In this document: positions 44,070 through 53,361 of the stretch, in pieces
How the letters are laid out: every line of letters starts with the position of its first letter
Position numbering within the stretch: the first letter of the stretch is position 1
Source: Acidimicrobiales bacterium mtb01
GTDB lineage: Bacteria; Actinomycetota; Acidimicrobiia; Acidimicrobiales; Ilumatobacteraceae
Assembly: GCA_004379135.1 (NCBI GenBank)
Contig: NBNI01000006.1
Coordinates: forward strand, 185,160-249,159
Direction of reading: 5' to 3'
DNA: 64,000 bases
Position numbers and translations under genes: made by a program
The notes under the pieces: model-generated
The model's input: the letters and a program-made list of their open reading frames with translations, nothing else
Told to the model about the DNA's origin: nothing
The model's database searches: none

Positions 44070-44573
44070 TCAGACACCCGCCTCATCGGACGACCGCACA
44101 TGCGACGGTTCGACGACTTCGGTGGCGCCGGTCCCCCACGCCGAACCGCCGGCCCACTCTTCGCGCTTCCAGATGGGAGCGGCGGCCTTCAGAGCATCGA
44201 TCGCGAAGCGGGCCGCCGCGAAGGCTTCCGGACGATGCGGAGCGGAGACGACGACGAGCACCGAACTCTCGCCGAGAGCCAGTCGGCCAACACGGTGGAT
44301 GAGTGCGATGCGGCCCAGGCCGGCCCAACGAGCGCGGGTTTCGTCGGCGATGGCGCGGAAGCGCGGCACGACTTCTTCGTCGTACGCCTCGTACTCGAGG
44401 TGGGTGACACCGGTGCGGAGCTCGCCCGCCTCTTCGGCGTGATCGCGCACGGTTCCGGAGAACACGACGACGGCTCCGCAGTCGGATCGCACCGCCCAGT
44501 CGTACACCGCGCCGACCGACAGTGGTTCTTCGGTGACGGCGAACCAGTGATCGGTCGTCTGCTCGGAGAACAC
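44070..44573 (-). CDS. moaE: Molybdopterin synthase catalytic subunit MoaE
   Basis: A 167-residue subunit that, with thiocarboxylated MoaD, inserts dithiolene sulfur into precursor Z. Motifs: GAVVVFSGTVRDH, HLEYEAYDE, IALIHRVGRLALGE and the catalytic Lys segment LKAAAPIWKREEW. No moaD or other moa gene is adjacent. The GTG at 44573 is supported by TACCAT six bases upstream (44580-44585). It leads the unit moaE-small protein-mreB-hydratase. Confidence 0.92.
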   Translation of the reverse strand: MFSEQTTDHWFAVTEEPLSVGAVYDWAVRSDCGAVVVFSGTVRDHAEEAGELRTGVTHLEYEAYDEEVVPRFRAIADETRARWAGLGRIALIHRVGRLALGESSVLVVVSAPHRPEAFAAARFAIDALKAAAPIWKREEWAGGSAWGTGATEVVEPSHVRSSDEAGV

Positions 44574-44579
44574 GAGGCG

Positions 44580-44585
44580 ATGGTA
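44580..44585 (-). promoter_or_regulatory. Candidate -10 (TACCAT) of the moaE-mreB unit
   Basis: Six bases before the moaE GTG at 44573; leaderless start predicted. It would also drive mreB. Confidence 0.55.
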
Positions 44586-44641
44586 TCGGTTGGTACCTCG
44601 TGGTCGGGCGGGGGCGAGCCCACTCCGCGCCGAATGATCAC

Positions 44642-44647
44642 TAACCT
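44642..44647 (+). promoter_or_regulatory. Candidate -10 (TAACCT) of the trypsin-like membrane protein gene
   Basis: Nine bases before the GTG at 44657; no ribosome binding site. Confidence 0.5.
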
Positions 44648-44656
44648 CACACGTTC

Positions 44657-45442
44657 GTGGGCATCGACGAGAACAATTCCGACCGAGAGTCGGCCTCGTC
44701 AACCGGCTCGTACCCGGTCGCACCGCTGCCTCCGCACGAACGCACATGGCGTCACCCGTCCGAAGTCGGGCTCACCCAACGGATCGTCGCGGAAAATCCT
44801 TACTCTCTCGCCGAGGTGGGTCGCGGCGTCGTCGGAATCTCGGTCCTCCTCGGAATGTGTCTCGTGATCGGACTCGTCATCCTGTCGCGTCCGTCCTCGG
44901 GCGAGACCGACACCGCCACCGTCGTGCGGCTCACGAGCGCCGACCTCGCGTACGCCCGCATCGACGCGAACCGCGACGCCGAGTCACCGATGGCCGTTCG
45001 CGTGGGCGACTCCGACGTGCTCGTCACGACTCAGCTGGCGGTGGGCGACGAACAACGAATCGACGCGCTCATGGCCGACGGCGGCAAGGCCTCGCTCGAA
45101 GTCGCCTACGTCGATCCGGTGTCGTCGATCGCGGTACTGGTGTCGGGCAGCGACACCGCCCGTCCCGGCACCGCGCTGCCTTCACGAGCCGTCGACCTCG
45201 GCCAGGAGGTGATCGTGCTGTCGGAGACTCCGCTGAGGTTGCGCGTCGACTCGATCAACGGCCACGTCGCAACGCTCGCGTCGAACTCGCCGTTCGATCC
45301 GGCGGCGGTCGCCGAAGGCGCACCAGTCGTCGATCAAGTCGGACAGTTGGTCGGAATCTGCACGCACATCGGCGAGCGTCTCGCGATCGTGATGACCGGA
45401 ACCATCTCCGAAGTTCTCGCCGACCTCTTCGCGAACGACTGA
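44657..45442 (+). CDS. Membrane-anchored trypsin-like domain protein, apparently inactive
   Basis: A 261-residue protein. The cytoplasmic N-terminus carries PLPPHERTWRHPSE, a motif common to actinobacterial membrane-bound HtrA-like proteins, followed by one helix (about 57-80). The outer domain resembles a trypsin/HtrA beta-barrel (VSSIAVLV, GQEVIVLSETPLRL, GAPVVDQVGQLVGIC) but the His-Asp-Ser triad is not visible; where Ser would sit the sequence reads EGAPVVD. It is probably a regulator or scaffold. Confidence 0.75.
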   Translation: MGIDENNSDRESASSTGSYPVAPLPPHERTWRHPSEVGLTQRIVAENPYSLAEVGRGVVGISVLLGMCLVIGLVILSRPSSGETDTATVVRLTSADLAYARIDANRDAESPMAVRVGDSDVLVTTQLAVGDEQRIDALMADGGKASLEVAYVDPVSSIAVLVSGSDTARPGTALPSRAVDLGQEVIVLSETPLRLRVDSINGHVATLASNSPFDPAAVAEGAPVVDQVGQLVGICTHIGERLAIVMTGTISEVLADLFAND

Positions 45443-45459
45443 CACGTCACGGCGATCGC

Positions 45460-46497
45460 TCAGCGCCGACGACGAATCACGAACACAACTCCCGCGATCA
45501 CGTTCAACAACACCAACACCATCGCGCCGAGGGCGATCTCCTGCTTGCGCTTCGGCGTGAGCATCGTCCACCACTTGATCTCGGTGCCCTCCACGAAAGC
45601 CTGCTCGTTGGTGACCGACGGGACCCAGCCCTCGGCCCGCAACTTGCCGTTCGACACCAGCCAGGGCGACCGCACATAGGGCCGCAGACCAGGGGGAATG
45701 GGGCCGCGTTGGAAGCGCCAGCGCAGGTCGGCCACGGTCTCGGCCACCCGATCGGGTAGCCGCAGACGCGGCGCCATACCCCACAACGAGCGCACCCGCG
45801 AACCAGGAACATGGCCGTCGGGCGCCACGTTGTAGATGCCCGAGAGACGCTTGTCGACGGCGAGCACCACAGCGGCGGCCAGGTCGTCGAGATGCAGGAA
45901 CTGAGCGGGAACGTCGTCCTCGCCGAGCCGACCGCCCATACCGGCGGCGAGCGCACGCACGAGCGATGACGTTCCGTCGGATGCCATGGCCGGCACCGGA
46001 CGAAGAACACAGGTGGTGCGCCGATCGTCGTCGGCGCTCCAGTCGTCGACCATCTGCTCGACCGTTGCCAACTGACGCGCGAACGCGAATCCGAAGTCGG
46101 GACGCACCGCAACGTCCTCGGTGAGTGGCACCGGATTGTTGGGCCACGCGCCGTACACCATCGCCGACGACAGGAGGACGATGTGCCTCACGTTGCGGGC
46201 CGAGGCTCCGGCCAACAACTCGGGTGTTCCGACCGCCGCGCTGCGACCGCGGGTGGCCAGGGCGTCGTGATCGCCGGGCGACAGGTGAACGACGACATCG
46301 ATGTCGCCGTCGACGAGAGCAGCCAGGTCGTCGCCTCGACGCAATTCGAGAACGTCATACGCGTCGACGGTGCGGAGACGCTCGACGACTCGGCGGCCCA
46401 ACGGCCACGACGCACCGGTGACCACGATCGTCATCGGGACCGGACTCGTCGATGGACGAGTTGCATCGTCGCTCAGCGGCGGGGTGTCGAGTGACAT
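45460..46497 (-). CDS. Atypical extended SDR (NAD-dependent epimerase-like) with C-terminal membrane helix
   Basis: A 345-residue Rossmann protein (VVTGASWPLGRRVVERL; HLSPGDHDAL; VLLSSAMVYGAW). The usual catalytic YxxxK reads FAFARQLATVE, so the Tyr and Lys look lost. The C-terminus adds one membrane helix (EIALGAMVLVLLNVIAGVVFVI) ending in Arg residues, unusual for the family. ATG at 46497 is supported by TACGGT seven bases upstream. Confidence 0.8.
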   Translation of the reverse strand: MSLDTPPLSDDATRPSTSPVPMTIVVTGASWPLGRRVVERLRTVDAYDVLELRRGDDLAALVDGDIDVVVHLSPGDHDALATRGRSAAVGTPELLAGASARNVRHIVLLSSAMVYGAWPNNPVPLTEDVAVRPDFGFAFARQLATVEQMVDDWSADDDRRTTCVLRPVPAMASDGTSSLVRALAAGMGGRLGEDDVPAQFLHLDDLAAAVVLAVDKRLSGIYNVAPDGHVPGSRVRSLWGMAPRLRLPDRVAETVADLRWRFQRGPIPPGLRPYVRSPWLVSNGKLRAEGWVPSVTNEQAFVEGTEIKWWTMLTPKRKQEIALGAMVLVLLNVIAGVVFVIRRRR

Positions 46498-46504
46498 CGC
46501 CAAG

Positions 46505-46510
46505 ACCGTA
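46505..46510 (-). promoter_or_regulatory. Candidate -10 (TACGGT) of the SDR gene
   Basis: Seven bases before the ATG at 46497; divergent from the element at 46548. Confidence 0.5.
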
Positions 46511-46547
46511 CTCGCCTCGGCGACGGCCACCGATCGCCCGCCGGCCG

Positions 46548-46553
46548 TAGGCT
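46548..46553 (+). promoter_or_regulatory. Candidate -10 (TAGGCT) of the DUF2342 gene
   Basis: Six bases before the ATG at 46560; leaderless start predicted. Confidence 0.55.
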
Positions 46554-46559
46554 CAGGCC

Positions 46560-47759
46560 ATGTCCGGCGATCTCCCCCGACCCGGTGACGACGAGTCGCC
46601 CTTCGGCGGCCTGCCCTTCTTCGGCGACATCATGAAGATGTTCGCTGGTCAGGGTCCGATCCAGTGGGACACCGCTCGCCAGATCGCGCTCCTCACGGCA
46701 ACGGAGGGCCGCTCCGAGAACAATCCCGACCCATCGGCGCGCGTGGCCTTCGTCGATCTGGCCCGCATCGTGTCGTTGCAGATCCAGTCGGTCACGGGCC
46801 GACCCGACGCGTCGCTCGACATCGAACCCAACGTCGTCACCCGCGCGATGTGGGTGCAGCGCACACTCGACGATTACAAACCTCTCTTCACCGATCTGGC
46901 CACCGCATTGCAGTCGGGTCAGGCCCCCAACGACCAGGACGAGCCGTCATCTGATCCGTTCGCGGCGATGTTCAGCCAACTGAGCGGAATGCTGGCGCCC
47001 GTGATGATGGGCATGACCGTGGGTTCGATGGTCGGACTCATCGCACGCCGAGCCTTCGGCCAGTACGACCTGCCTCTGCCCCGCGGTGCCGGTGCGCCCA
47101 TGTTCGTGATCGACAACATCGACAAGTTCGCCGACGACTGGAGCCTGCCGCGCGACGACGTACGAATGTGGACGCTCATCAACGAGTACTCGCTCCACAC
47201 CGTTCTCGGAATCGCCCACGTGCGCGAGCGACTCGATCGGCTCGTCCGCCGACACGCCGCGTCCTTCCGCCCCGATCCGTCGGCCATCTCCGACAAGTTG
47301 TCATCGCTCGAGTCGGACGATCCGATGGCGATGATGCAGTCGCTCCAGAAGGTGTTCGCCGATCCCGAGGTTCTTCTCGGCGCCGTTCGAACCTCCGAGC
47401 AGGATGCGTTGCAACCCGAACTCGACGTGGCACTCGCGCTCGTGGTGGGCTGGGCCGATCACATCGCCGATCAGGTTGGTGCGCGCATCCTCGGCAATCC
47501 TGGACGCCTCGCCGAGGCCGCCCGTCGTCGTCGCATCGAGTCGGGCGACGACACTGCCTTCGTGGAGAAGTTGCTCGGCCTGCGACTCAACCGCGCCCAG
47601 GTCGAGCGCGGCAAGTCGTTCATCACCGGAGTCATCGAGCGTGCCGGAGCCGAGGGTCTCGACCCACTTGTACGTTCGGCCGATGCTCTGCCCACGGTGG
47701 CCGAGTTCGACGCACCAGGCCTGTGGCTGGCGCGTCTCGACGTCAGTCCTCCGGAATGA
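46560..47759 (+). CDS. DUF2342 zincin-like family protein, HExxH lost
   Basis: A 399-residue actinobacterial protein of the DUF2342 family, often annotated as zinc-dependent metalloprotease or F420-biosynthesis-associated. The region that should carry the zinc-binding HExxH reads RMWTLINEYSLHTVLGIAHVR, with Asn at the first His and the second His shifted. Catalysis by the standard mechanism is therefore unlikely. The helix-rich N-terminus with GMLAPVMMGMTVGSMVG is typical. Its 3' end overlaps the convergent MFS gene by 17 bases. Confidence 0.85.
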   Translation: MSGDLPRPGDDESPFGGLPFFGDIMKMFAGQGPIQWDTARQIALLTATEGRSENNPDPSARVAFVDLARIVSLQIQSVTGRPDASLDIEPNVVTRAMWVQRTLDDYKPLFTDLATALQSGQAPNDQDEPSSDPFAAMFSQLSGMLAPVMMGMTVGSMVGLIARRAFGQYDLPLPRGAGAPMFVIDNIDKFADDWSLPRDDVRMWTLINEYSLHTVLGIAHVRERLDRLVRRHAASFRPDPSAISDKLSSLESDDPMAMMQSLQKVFADPEVLLGAVRTSEQDALQPELDVALALVVGWADHIADQVGARILGNPGRLAEAARRRRIESGDDTAFVEKLLGLRLNRAQVERGKSFITGVIERAGAEGLDPLVRSADALPTVAEFDAPGLWLARLDVSPPE

Positions 47760-49092
47760 TCCGCCGACGCACGTAGTTGCGCAACTTCGGAACGTCCAAC
47801 GAGCCCTTGTCCAACTGCGACAGGCCGAACCAGTAGGCCGCCGCACCGGCGAACCCGATCGCGCCCACCACGGCGAAGCCCACGATGCCAGGAAGATCGA
47901 GGGCCACCGGCACGAGGCCGGCTCCGACCCACATCAACTGGAATCGCGTCGCGAAGTTGGCGAGCGCGCGACCGCGGTTCGCGTCGGGAGCATCGCGCTG
48001 CACGATGGTTTCGAACGCCATGTTGCCGATCGCCGCCGCGAAGTTCACTAGTGCAGCGGCGAGCAATGCCACCAAGGTGGTGGGCACCACGGCAGCGAAC
48101 ACACCAGCCACACCGATGATCGTCAGACCGACGATCAGCAATGACTCGACCCGTGGGAATCGGCGGAGCGACTTCGCGCTCAGGTTGCCGAGCAGTGTTC
48201 CGACGGCGGCCAACGACACCGCCACACCGAACCAGAAGGTTCCGAACTGCGGTCCGAAGTGGTATTCGGTCTTGCGCCAGAGTCCGTTCTCCGACAGGCC
48301 GACCACTTGCGACCGCTGCGGATCGGCGAACCAGAAAGCGAGGTGGAAAAAGAGGAAGCCGACGCTGGCGCGAATGAGGCCCTGCGCGGTCGACGCCACG
48401 ATCACGCCGGCTTGGCGCAGTTCGACGATTTCGAGTTCGGCCGGCTCGTCGCGGGCGACCGAGCGCTTGGGCAGACGCAACGCCTGCGTGGTCGCCAGCA
48501 CGAAGATCGCGGCGCCGAAGATCAGGGTCACCTGCGCAGAGACGAGACTCAGGACACCGGCGGGCACGGCGGCGAGGAAACCCACGACCCCCGACGTCAC
48601 GCCCAACTTGGCGTTGGCCTCCACGAGATCGGCCTCGCTACGGGTGAGCGACGGAAGCATGGCCGACTTCGATACGCCGTAGGTCTTGTTGAGGACCATC
48701 GCGAGGAAGGCCAGCGGGAACAAGAACAACGAGTCGAGTTGCCAGACCATCAGCACCATGACGACGGCCCGTAACGCGGCGATGAGCGTCACGAGCAACC
48801 GGCGGCCTCCCGGCATGCGATCGATCACCGGACCGATGAAGCGACCCAACACGACGAACGGTGCGAATGAGACGGCGAGGAAGAGGATCACCCGGCTACG
48901 GGCCTCGCCCGGAGTGATCGACAAGAAGAGCGAATCGGCCAGTGCCACCGCCATGGACGCCTCACCGGCCGCCATCAACGCATGGACTCGCACGAGGCGA
49001 GTGAACGGCGAGCCGACGACGCGGTGCTGATGCTTCGGTGGCACGTACGCCTTGCCGCGCCCGCGACCGGGAAGCAGAGGCTCGTCGCTCAC
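47743..49092 (-). CDS. MFS transporter
   Basis: A 449-residue, twelve-helix major facilitator protein with a long polar N-terminus (PGRGRGKAYVPPKH) and motif-A-like GPVIDRMPGGRR. No substrate prediction. GTG start with TAACAT six bases upstream. The regX3 gene ends 42 bases upstream of it on the same strand. Confidence 0.88.
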   Translation of the reverse strand: MSDEPLLPGRGRGKAYVPPKHQHRVVGSPFTRLVRVHALMAAGEASMAVALADSLFLSITPGEARSRVILFLAVSFAPFVVLGRFIGPVIDRMPGGRRLLVTLIAALRAVVMVLMVWQLDSLFLFPLAFLAMVLNKTYGVSKSAMLPSLTRSEADLVEANAKLGVTSGVVGFLAAVPAGVLSLVSAQVTLIFGAAIFVLATTQALRLPKRSVARDEPAELEIVELRQAGVIVASTAQGLIRASVGFLFFHLAFWFADPQRSQVVGLSENGLWRKTEYHFGPQFGTFWFGVAVSLAAVGTLLGNLSAKSLRRFPRVESLLIVGLTIIGVAGVFAAVVPTTLVALLAAALVNFAAAIGNMAFETIVQRDAPDANRGRALANFATRFQLMWVGAGLVPVALDLPGIVGFAVVGAIGFAGAAAYWFGLSQLDKGSLDVPKLRNYVRRRIIPED

Positions 49093-49098
49093 GGCACG

Positions 49099-49104
49099 AT
49101 GTTA
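49099..49104 (-). promoter_or_regulatory. Candidate -10 (TAACAT) of the MFS gene
   Basis: Six bases before the GTG at 49092; leaderless start predicted, separating this gene from the upstream regX3. Confidence 0.5.
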
Positions 49105-49134
49105 GATTCCGGCCCCGAATCACCCGGGGACACG

Positions 49135-49842
49135 TCAGCGCGGCTTGTCGAATTTGTAGCCGAGTCCGCGGATGGTCACGATGCGGGTGGGATTCGACGG
49201 GTCGGGTTCGATCTTCGAGCGCAGCCGCTTGATGTGGACGTCGAGCGTCTTGGTGTCGCCGACGTAGTCCATGCCCCAGATGCGATCGATGATGTTCTCG
49301 CGCGACACCACGCGACCGGCGTTGGCCAGCAGCAGATGGAGAAGTTCGAATTCCTTCAGCGGCATGGTGACGATCTCGCCGTCGACGGTGACCTCGTGGA
49401 CTTCGGGATCGAGGGTGAGGCCGTCGATCTCGATCGCCGACGGACCCAGACCCGCGACGGCGCCCGACGAATCGGTCGACGCCCGACGAAGCACGGCGCG
49501 CATGCGCGCGACCAGTTCGGTGAGGCGATACGGCTTGGTGATGTAGTCGTCGGCGCCGACTTCCAGACCGACCACGGTGTCGATCTCGCTCGACTTGGCG
49601 GTGACCATGATGATGGGGACCTGTGATTTCTTGCGGATCTGACGGCAAACGTCGATACCCGACGCCTTGGGGAGCATCACGTCGAGGAGAACGAGGTCGG
49701 GACGCACAACATCGAAGCGGGTGACCGCCTCGACGCCGTCCCGCGCCACCTCGACCCGAAAGCCTTCGCGGGCCAAACCCACGCGCAAAGCCTCGACGAA
49801 GCTCTCTTCGTCTTCGACGACGAGGACCACTTCCTTACTCAT
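49135..49842 (-). CDS. regX3: Response regulator, RegX3/PhoP type
   Basis: A 235-residue OmpR-class regulator. The receiver has DE at about 12-13, the phosphorylated Asp in LVLLDVMLP and Lys in ITKPY; the C-terminal winged helix ends with RTIRGLGYKF-like VTIRGLGYKFDKP. It answers phosphate shortage by binding PHO boxes such as the repeat at 55445. The ATG overlaps the senX3 stop as ATGA, which fixes the start. Confidence 0.94.
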   Translation of the reverse strand: MSKEVVLVVEDEESFVEALRVGLAREGFRVEVARDGVEAVTRFDVVRPDLVLLDVMLPKASGIDVCRQIRKKSQVPIIMVTAKSSEIDTVVGLEVGADDYITKPYRLTELVARMRAVLRRASTDSSGAVAGLGPSAIEIDGLTLDPEVHEVTVDGEIVTMPLKEFELLHLLLANAGRVVSRENIIDRIWGMDYVGDTKTLDVHIKRLRSKIEPDPSNPTRIVTIRGLGYKFDKPR

Positions 49843-50873
49843 CGGGACCCCCATGATTTTCCGATCGGAATCGAGAAGGTGAAGGTGGACCCCTCACCCT
49901 CCACGCTCGAAACGCTCACATCACCACCGTGGTTCGACGCCACGTGACGGACGATGGCCAAGCCGAGCCCGGTGCCACCCGTGTCGCGCGATCGGGCTCG
50001 ATCGACGCGATAGAACCGTTCGAAGATTCGATCGAGGTCCTGATTCGGAATCCCGGGACCGTGGTCGGCCACCGAGACGATGGCCCGATCGGACTCTCCG
50101 ATGTAAGTGATTTCGACCCGGCCGTTGTCATCCGAGTACTTCACGGCGTTCTCGACCAGATTGCCCAGTGCCGAGACGAGTTCGCGTCGCTTGGCCATCA
50201 CGTGCAGGGGCCGCTCGGGCGACTTCACGTCGATGTGGACGTCCTTCGCTTCGGCGAGAGGACGGGCGCGATCGATTGCTTCGGCGACCGCCGATCCGAT
50301 CTCGACCCGCTCGCGGGTCTCGCTCGAACCCATCTCGATCCTCGACAACTCCAAGAGGTCCTCGACCGTCCGCGCCACGCGAGTCGACTCGGCGATCATC
50401 CGATCGGCCAGTCGCTTCACCGTCTCTGCATCGTCGGTGTGCGAAATCGCCTCGGCCAACACCGACAATGCACCTACCGGAGTCTTCAACTCGTGGCTGA
50501 TGTTGGCCACGAAATCCGTCCGCACCGAGTCGATCCGATGGCGCTCGGTGACGTCTTCGACACGGGCCACCGCGCCGCCGGAAGGAAGCGTATTGGCCGT
50601 GATGGACAACATCTGGCGAGGGGGCCCGTGCAGTTCGAGCAACTGCCGCGTCGTCTCTCCTCCGAGGGCGGAACGCAGATTGTCCTCGACCGCTTCCTCG
50701 AGGAGGATCCCGCCCACACCCTTCTCGAGCGACTGATCGGCTTCGCGATTGCGATAGATGATGCCGCCATCGCGCGAGGCCACGTAGATGGCGGTTCGCG
50801 ACTCGTCGACCAACTCGAAGATGGCGGTGACAGCCTCGGCCGGGAGGCGATCGCCCGAACTGCGTTCGGTCAT
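49839..50873 (-). CDS. senX3: Sensor histidine kinase, SenX3/PhoR type, without membrane helices
   Basis: A 344-residue kinase: PAS-like domain (about residues 10-115), HisKA H-box (FVANISHELKTPVGALSVLAE) and HATPase (NLVENAVKYSDD, GPGIP, GTGLGLAIVRHV). Mycobacterial SenX3 has two membrane helices; none is present here and the frame cannot extend upstream. It presumably senses phosphate through PhoU and the Pst transporter. ATGA overlaps link it to phoU and regX3. Confidence 0.92.
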   Translation of the reverse strand: MTERSSGDRLPAEAVTAIFELVDESRTAIYVASRDGGIIYRNREADQSLEKGVGGILLEEAVEDNLRSALGGETTRQLLELHGPPRQMLSITANTLPSGGAVARVEDVTERHRIDSVRTDFVANISHELKTPVGALSVLAEAISHTDDAETVKRLADRMIAESTRVARTVEDLLELSRIEMGSSETRERVEIGSAVAEAIDRARPLAEAKDVHIDVKSPERPLHVMAKRRELVSALGNLVENAVKYSDDNGRVEITYIGESDRAIVSVADHGPGIPNQDLDRIFERFYRVDRARSRDTGGTGLGLAIVRHVASNHGGDVSVSSVEGEGSTFTFSIPIGKSWGSR

Positions 50874-51604
50874 GCCTCGTCGGCCTTCGGCAGTCCGATC
50901 GGAGTGGGGTCCTTCGACACGCGCTCGTGATGACGTGCCGCTCCCGTGTGCTCGGGCAGCCAGCCGGTGACGACGTAGCGGACCTTCTCGCCGACGTTCA
51001 CCGCGTGGTCGCCGATTCGCTCGTAGAAGCGGGCCACCACCGCCATCTGGATGGCGACCTGCAGATCGATTCGAGCGGCCGCGTGCGACTCGAAGATGGC
51101 CTGGATGAACTGGCGCTGCAGGTCGTCGAGGAACGAGTCCATGTCGTCGATGGCCGCCGCCCGCGCGGCGTCGAGGTCGAGATAGGCGCTGGTGGCCTCG
51201 CTCATGAGGGCCCGCGCCTGCTCGCTCATCTTCAGCACGAGACCGCGCAACTTCGGATCGAGCTCGTGACCATAGATGCGACGGGCCGCCTTGCAGATGT
51301 TGACCACGAGGTCAGCCGTTCGTTCGAGTTCGGCCGAGATCTTCAGGGCCGCCACGATCTGGCGAAGATCGCCGGCGACCGGGGCCTGCAGAGCGAGGAC
51401 GCGGATGCAGTTGTCCTCCACCTCGACCGATCGCGCGTCGATCTCGTCATCGGCCACGATCATCGCTTCGGCGGCGTTCAGGTCCTGATCGAGCAGGACG
51501 TTGGTCGCCTTCGGAATGCTCTCGGTGACTCGAGCCGAGATGCGAACGAGTTCCTGGCGGATCTCATCGAGGTGCTTGTGGTAGTTCTTGCGGATCTCGT
51601 CCAT
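50870..51604 (-). CDS. phoU: Phosphate signalling protein PhoU
   Basis: A 244-residue protein with two three-helix PhoU repeats and the metal-binding motifs EVEDNC (first repeat) and ERIGDHAVNVGE (second). It links Pst transport to the SenX3 kinase and keeps signalling off when phosphate is ample. The ribosome binding site GAGGAA precedes the ATG. Between pstB and senX3. Confidence 0.95.
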   Translation of the reverse strand: MDEIRKNYHKHLDEIRQELVRISARVTESIPKATNVLLDQDLNAAEAMIVADDEIDARSVEVEDNCIRVLALQAPVAGDLRQIVAALKISAELERTADLVVNICKAARRIYGHELDPKLRGLVLKMSEQARALMSEATSAYLDLDAARAAAIDDMDSFLDDLQRQFIQAIFESHAAARIDLQVAIQMAVVARFYERIGDHAVNVGEKVRYVVTGWLPEHTGAARHHERVSKDPTPIGLPKADEA

Positions 51605-51615
51605 GGGGTTCCTCC

Positions 51616-52443
51616 TCAGCCGAAGCGTCCGGTGACATACAACTCGGTCCGTTCATCCGACGGCATCGAGAAGATCTTGCGAGTGGAATCGACCTCGACC
51701 AGTACCCCGGTGCGCCGGTCGCTCTCCGGGTTGATCTCGGTCGTGAAGAATGCGGTGCGGTCACTCACTCGGGCGGCCTGCTGCATGTTGTGAGTGACGA
51801 TGATGATCGAGAAGTCCTTCTTGATCTCCTGCATCAGGTCCTCGATGCGCGCCGTCGCGATGGGGTCGAGGGCCGAGCACGGCTCGTCCATCAGGATCAC
51901 GTCGGGCTTCACGGCGATGCAGCGCGCGATGCACAGACGTTGCTGCTGCCCACCCGACAGACCCAGAGCGGAGGCCTTCAGGCGATCCTTCACCTCGTCC
52001 CACAACGCGGCTTGACGCAACGCGTTCTCGACGACCTCATCGATCTCGGACTTGGAGAAGCGGCCGGACAACTTGGCGCCGTAGGCGACGTTGTCGAAGA
52101 TGCTCTTGGGGAACGGGTTCGGCTTCTGGAACACCATCCCGATTCGGCGACGCACCTCGTTGGAGTTGACCTGCGGGTCGTACAGATCGACACCGTGGTA
52201 CTCGATCTTCCCCTCCACGCGAGCCGTTTCGATGAAATCGTTCATGCGATTGAGACAGCGCAGAACCGTGGTCTTGCCACAACCGGATGGTCCGATGAAG
52301 GCGGTGATCTCGTTCTCGTTGATGTCGAACGACGCGTCGCGGACGGCTCGGAACTCGCCGTAGTAGACGTTGAGGTCGCGGACCGAGAACACCACCGACG
52401 ACTCGGTCGTCTTCTCGGGCTGAACGGCTTGAACCTGGATCAT
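51616..52443 (-). CDS. pstB: Phosphate ABC transporter ATPase PstB
   Basis: A 275-residue ATPase with Walker [13 protein letters not shown], signature [15 protein letters not shown], Walker [14 protein letters not shown] and switch [11 protein letters not shown]. The [11 protein letters not shown]-loop segment is typical for PstB. Its ATG shares one base with the pstA stop (TGATG). Confidence 0.97.
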   Translation of the reverse strand: MIQVQAVQPEKTTESSVVFSVRDLNVYYGEFRAVRDASFDINENEITAFIGPSGCGKTTVLRCLNRMNDFIETARVEGKIEYHGVDLYDPQVNSNEVRRRIGMVFQKPNPFPKSIFDNVAYGAKLSGRFSKSEIDEVVENALRQAALWDEVKDRLKASALGLSGGQQQRLCIARCIAVKPDVILMDEPCSALDPIATARIEDLMQEIKKDFSIIIVTHNMQQAARVSDRTAFFTTEINPESDRRTGVLVEVDSTRKIFSMPSDERTELYVTGRFG

Positions 52444-53360
52444 CAGGTACCCACTCTCTTCTTCTCGAACTTCTGGCGCAATAGAACCCCGGTGAGGTTG
52501 AACGCGATCACCAACACGAGCAGCACGAGGCCAGCGGCGGCAGCCGAGTTCGACCAACCGATGGCACCACCGGCACTGTCGGGTCGACCCGACCAGTTGT
52601 AGATGAGCATCGGAATGGCGGTGAACTTGCCGGTGAGCGATGTCTCGGGCAGCAGCCCCGTAATGGCTCCGATCATGATGAGCGGGGCCGCCTCGCCGAG
52701 CGCACGGGACAGGGCCAACACGGTGCCGGTGAGAATTCCGGGCATGGCGTAGGGCAGAACGTGATCGCGGGTGACTTCCCAACGCGTTGCGCCAACGCCG
52801 TAGCCGGCCTCGCGAATGCCGGTGGGCACCGAGCGGATCGCCTCCATGCCGGTGATGATGATCACGGGAAGCACGAGGACCGACAGCGTGAGCGCGGCCG
52901 CGATGACGCTTCCGCCATTGGTGATCGGCTTCAGCCAACCCACGAAGATGATGAGTCCGAGCACGCCGTAGATGACCGCCGGAACACCAGCAAGGTTGCG
53001 GATGTTCACGATCACGAATCGGTTGAAGCGGGTCGGCTTGGCGTATTCCTCGAGATAGATGGCCGCTGCCAACCCCAGCGGAACCGCCAGCAGCAGGACT
53101 CCGACGCCGATTCCGAACGACCCGAACAACCCCGGCCAGATACCCGAGATACCCGGCTCGGAACCAATGGTGTCGGTGATGAAGTCGCTGCCGCGCTCAC
53201 GGAAAGCCGGGATGGCCTGAGTGAAGATGCGAGCCAAGAGGACGAACAACGACAACAACGTGAACGTGACCGCGACGAGCAACCCGAACCCGAGCACGAG
53301 CGAACCCGTGCCCTTCTCGCGACTACGCAAATCGTTTGACGACAATTCGACGGCGGTCAT
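52443..53360 (-). CDS. pstA: Phosphate ABC transporter permease PstA
   Basis: A 305-residue permease with six helices and the ABC permease loop ([26 protein letters not shown]). One base separates its ATG from the pstC stop. Confidence 0.96.
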   Translation of the reverse strand: MTAVELSSNDLRSREKGTGSLVLGFGLLVAVTFTLLSLFVLLARIFTQAIPAFRERGSDFITDTIGSEPGISGIWPGLFGSFGIGVGVLLLAVPLGLAAAIYLEEYAKPTRFNRFVIVNIRNLAGVPAVIYGVLGLIIFVGWLKPITNGGSVIAAALTLSVLVLPVIIITGMEAIRSVPTGIREAGYGVGATRWEVTRDHVLPYAMPGILTGTVLALSRALGEAAPLIMIGAITGLLPETSLTGKFTAIPMLIYNWSGRPDSAGGAIGWSNSAAAAGLVLLVLVIAFNLTGVLLRQKFEKKRVGT

Positions 53361-53361
53361 G

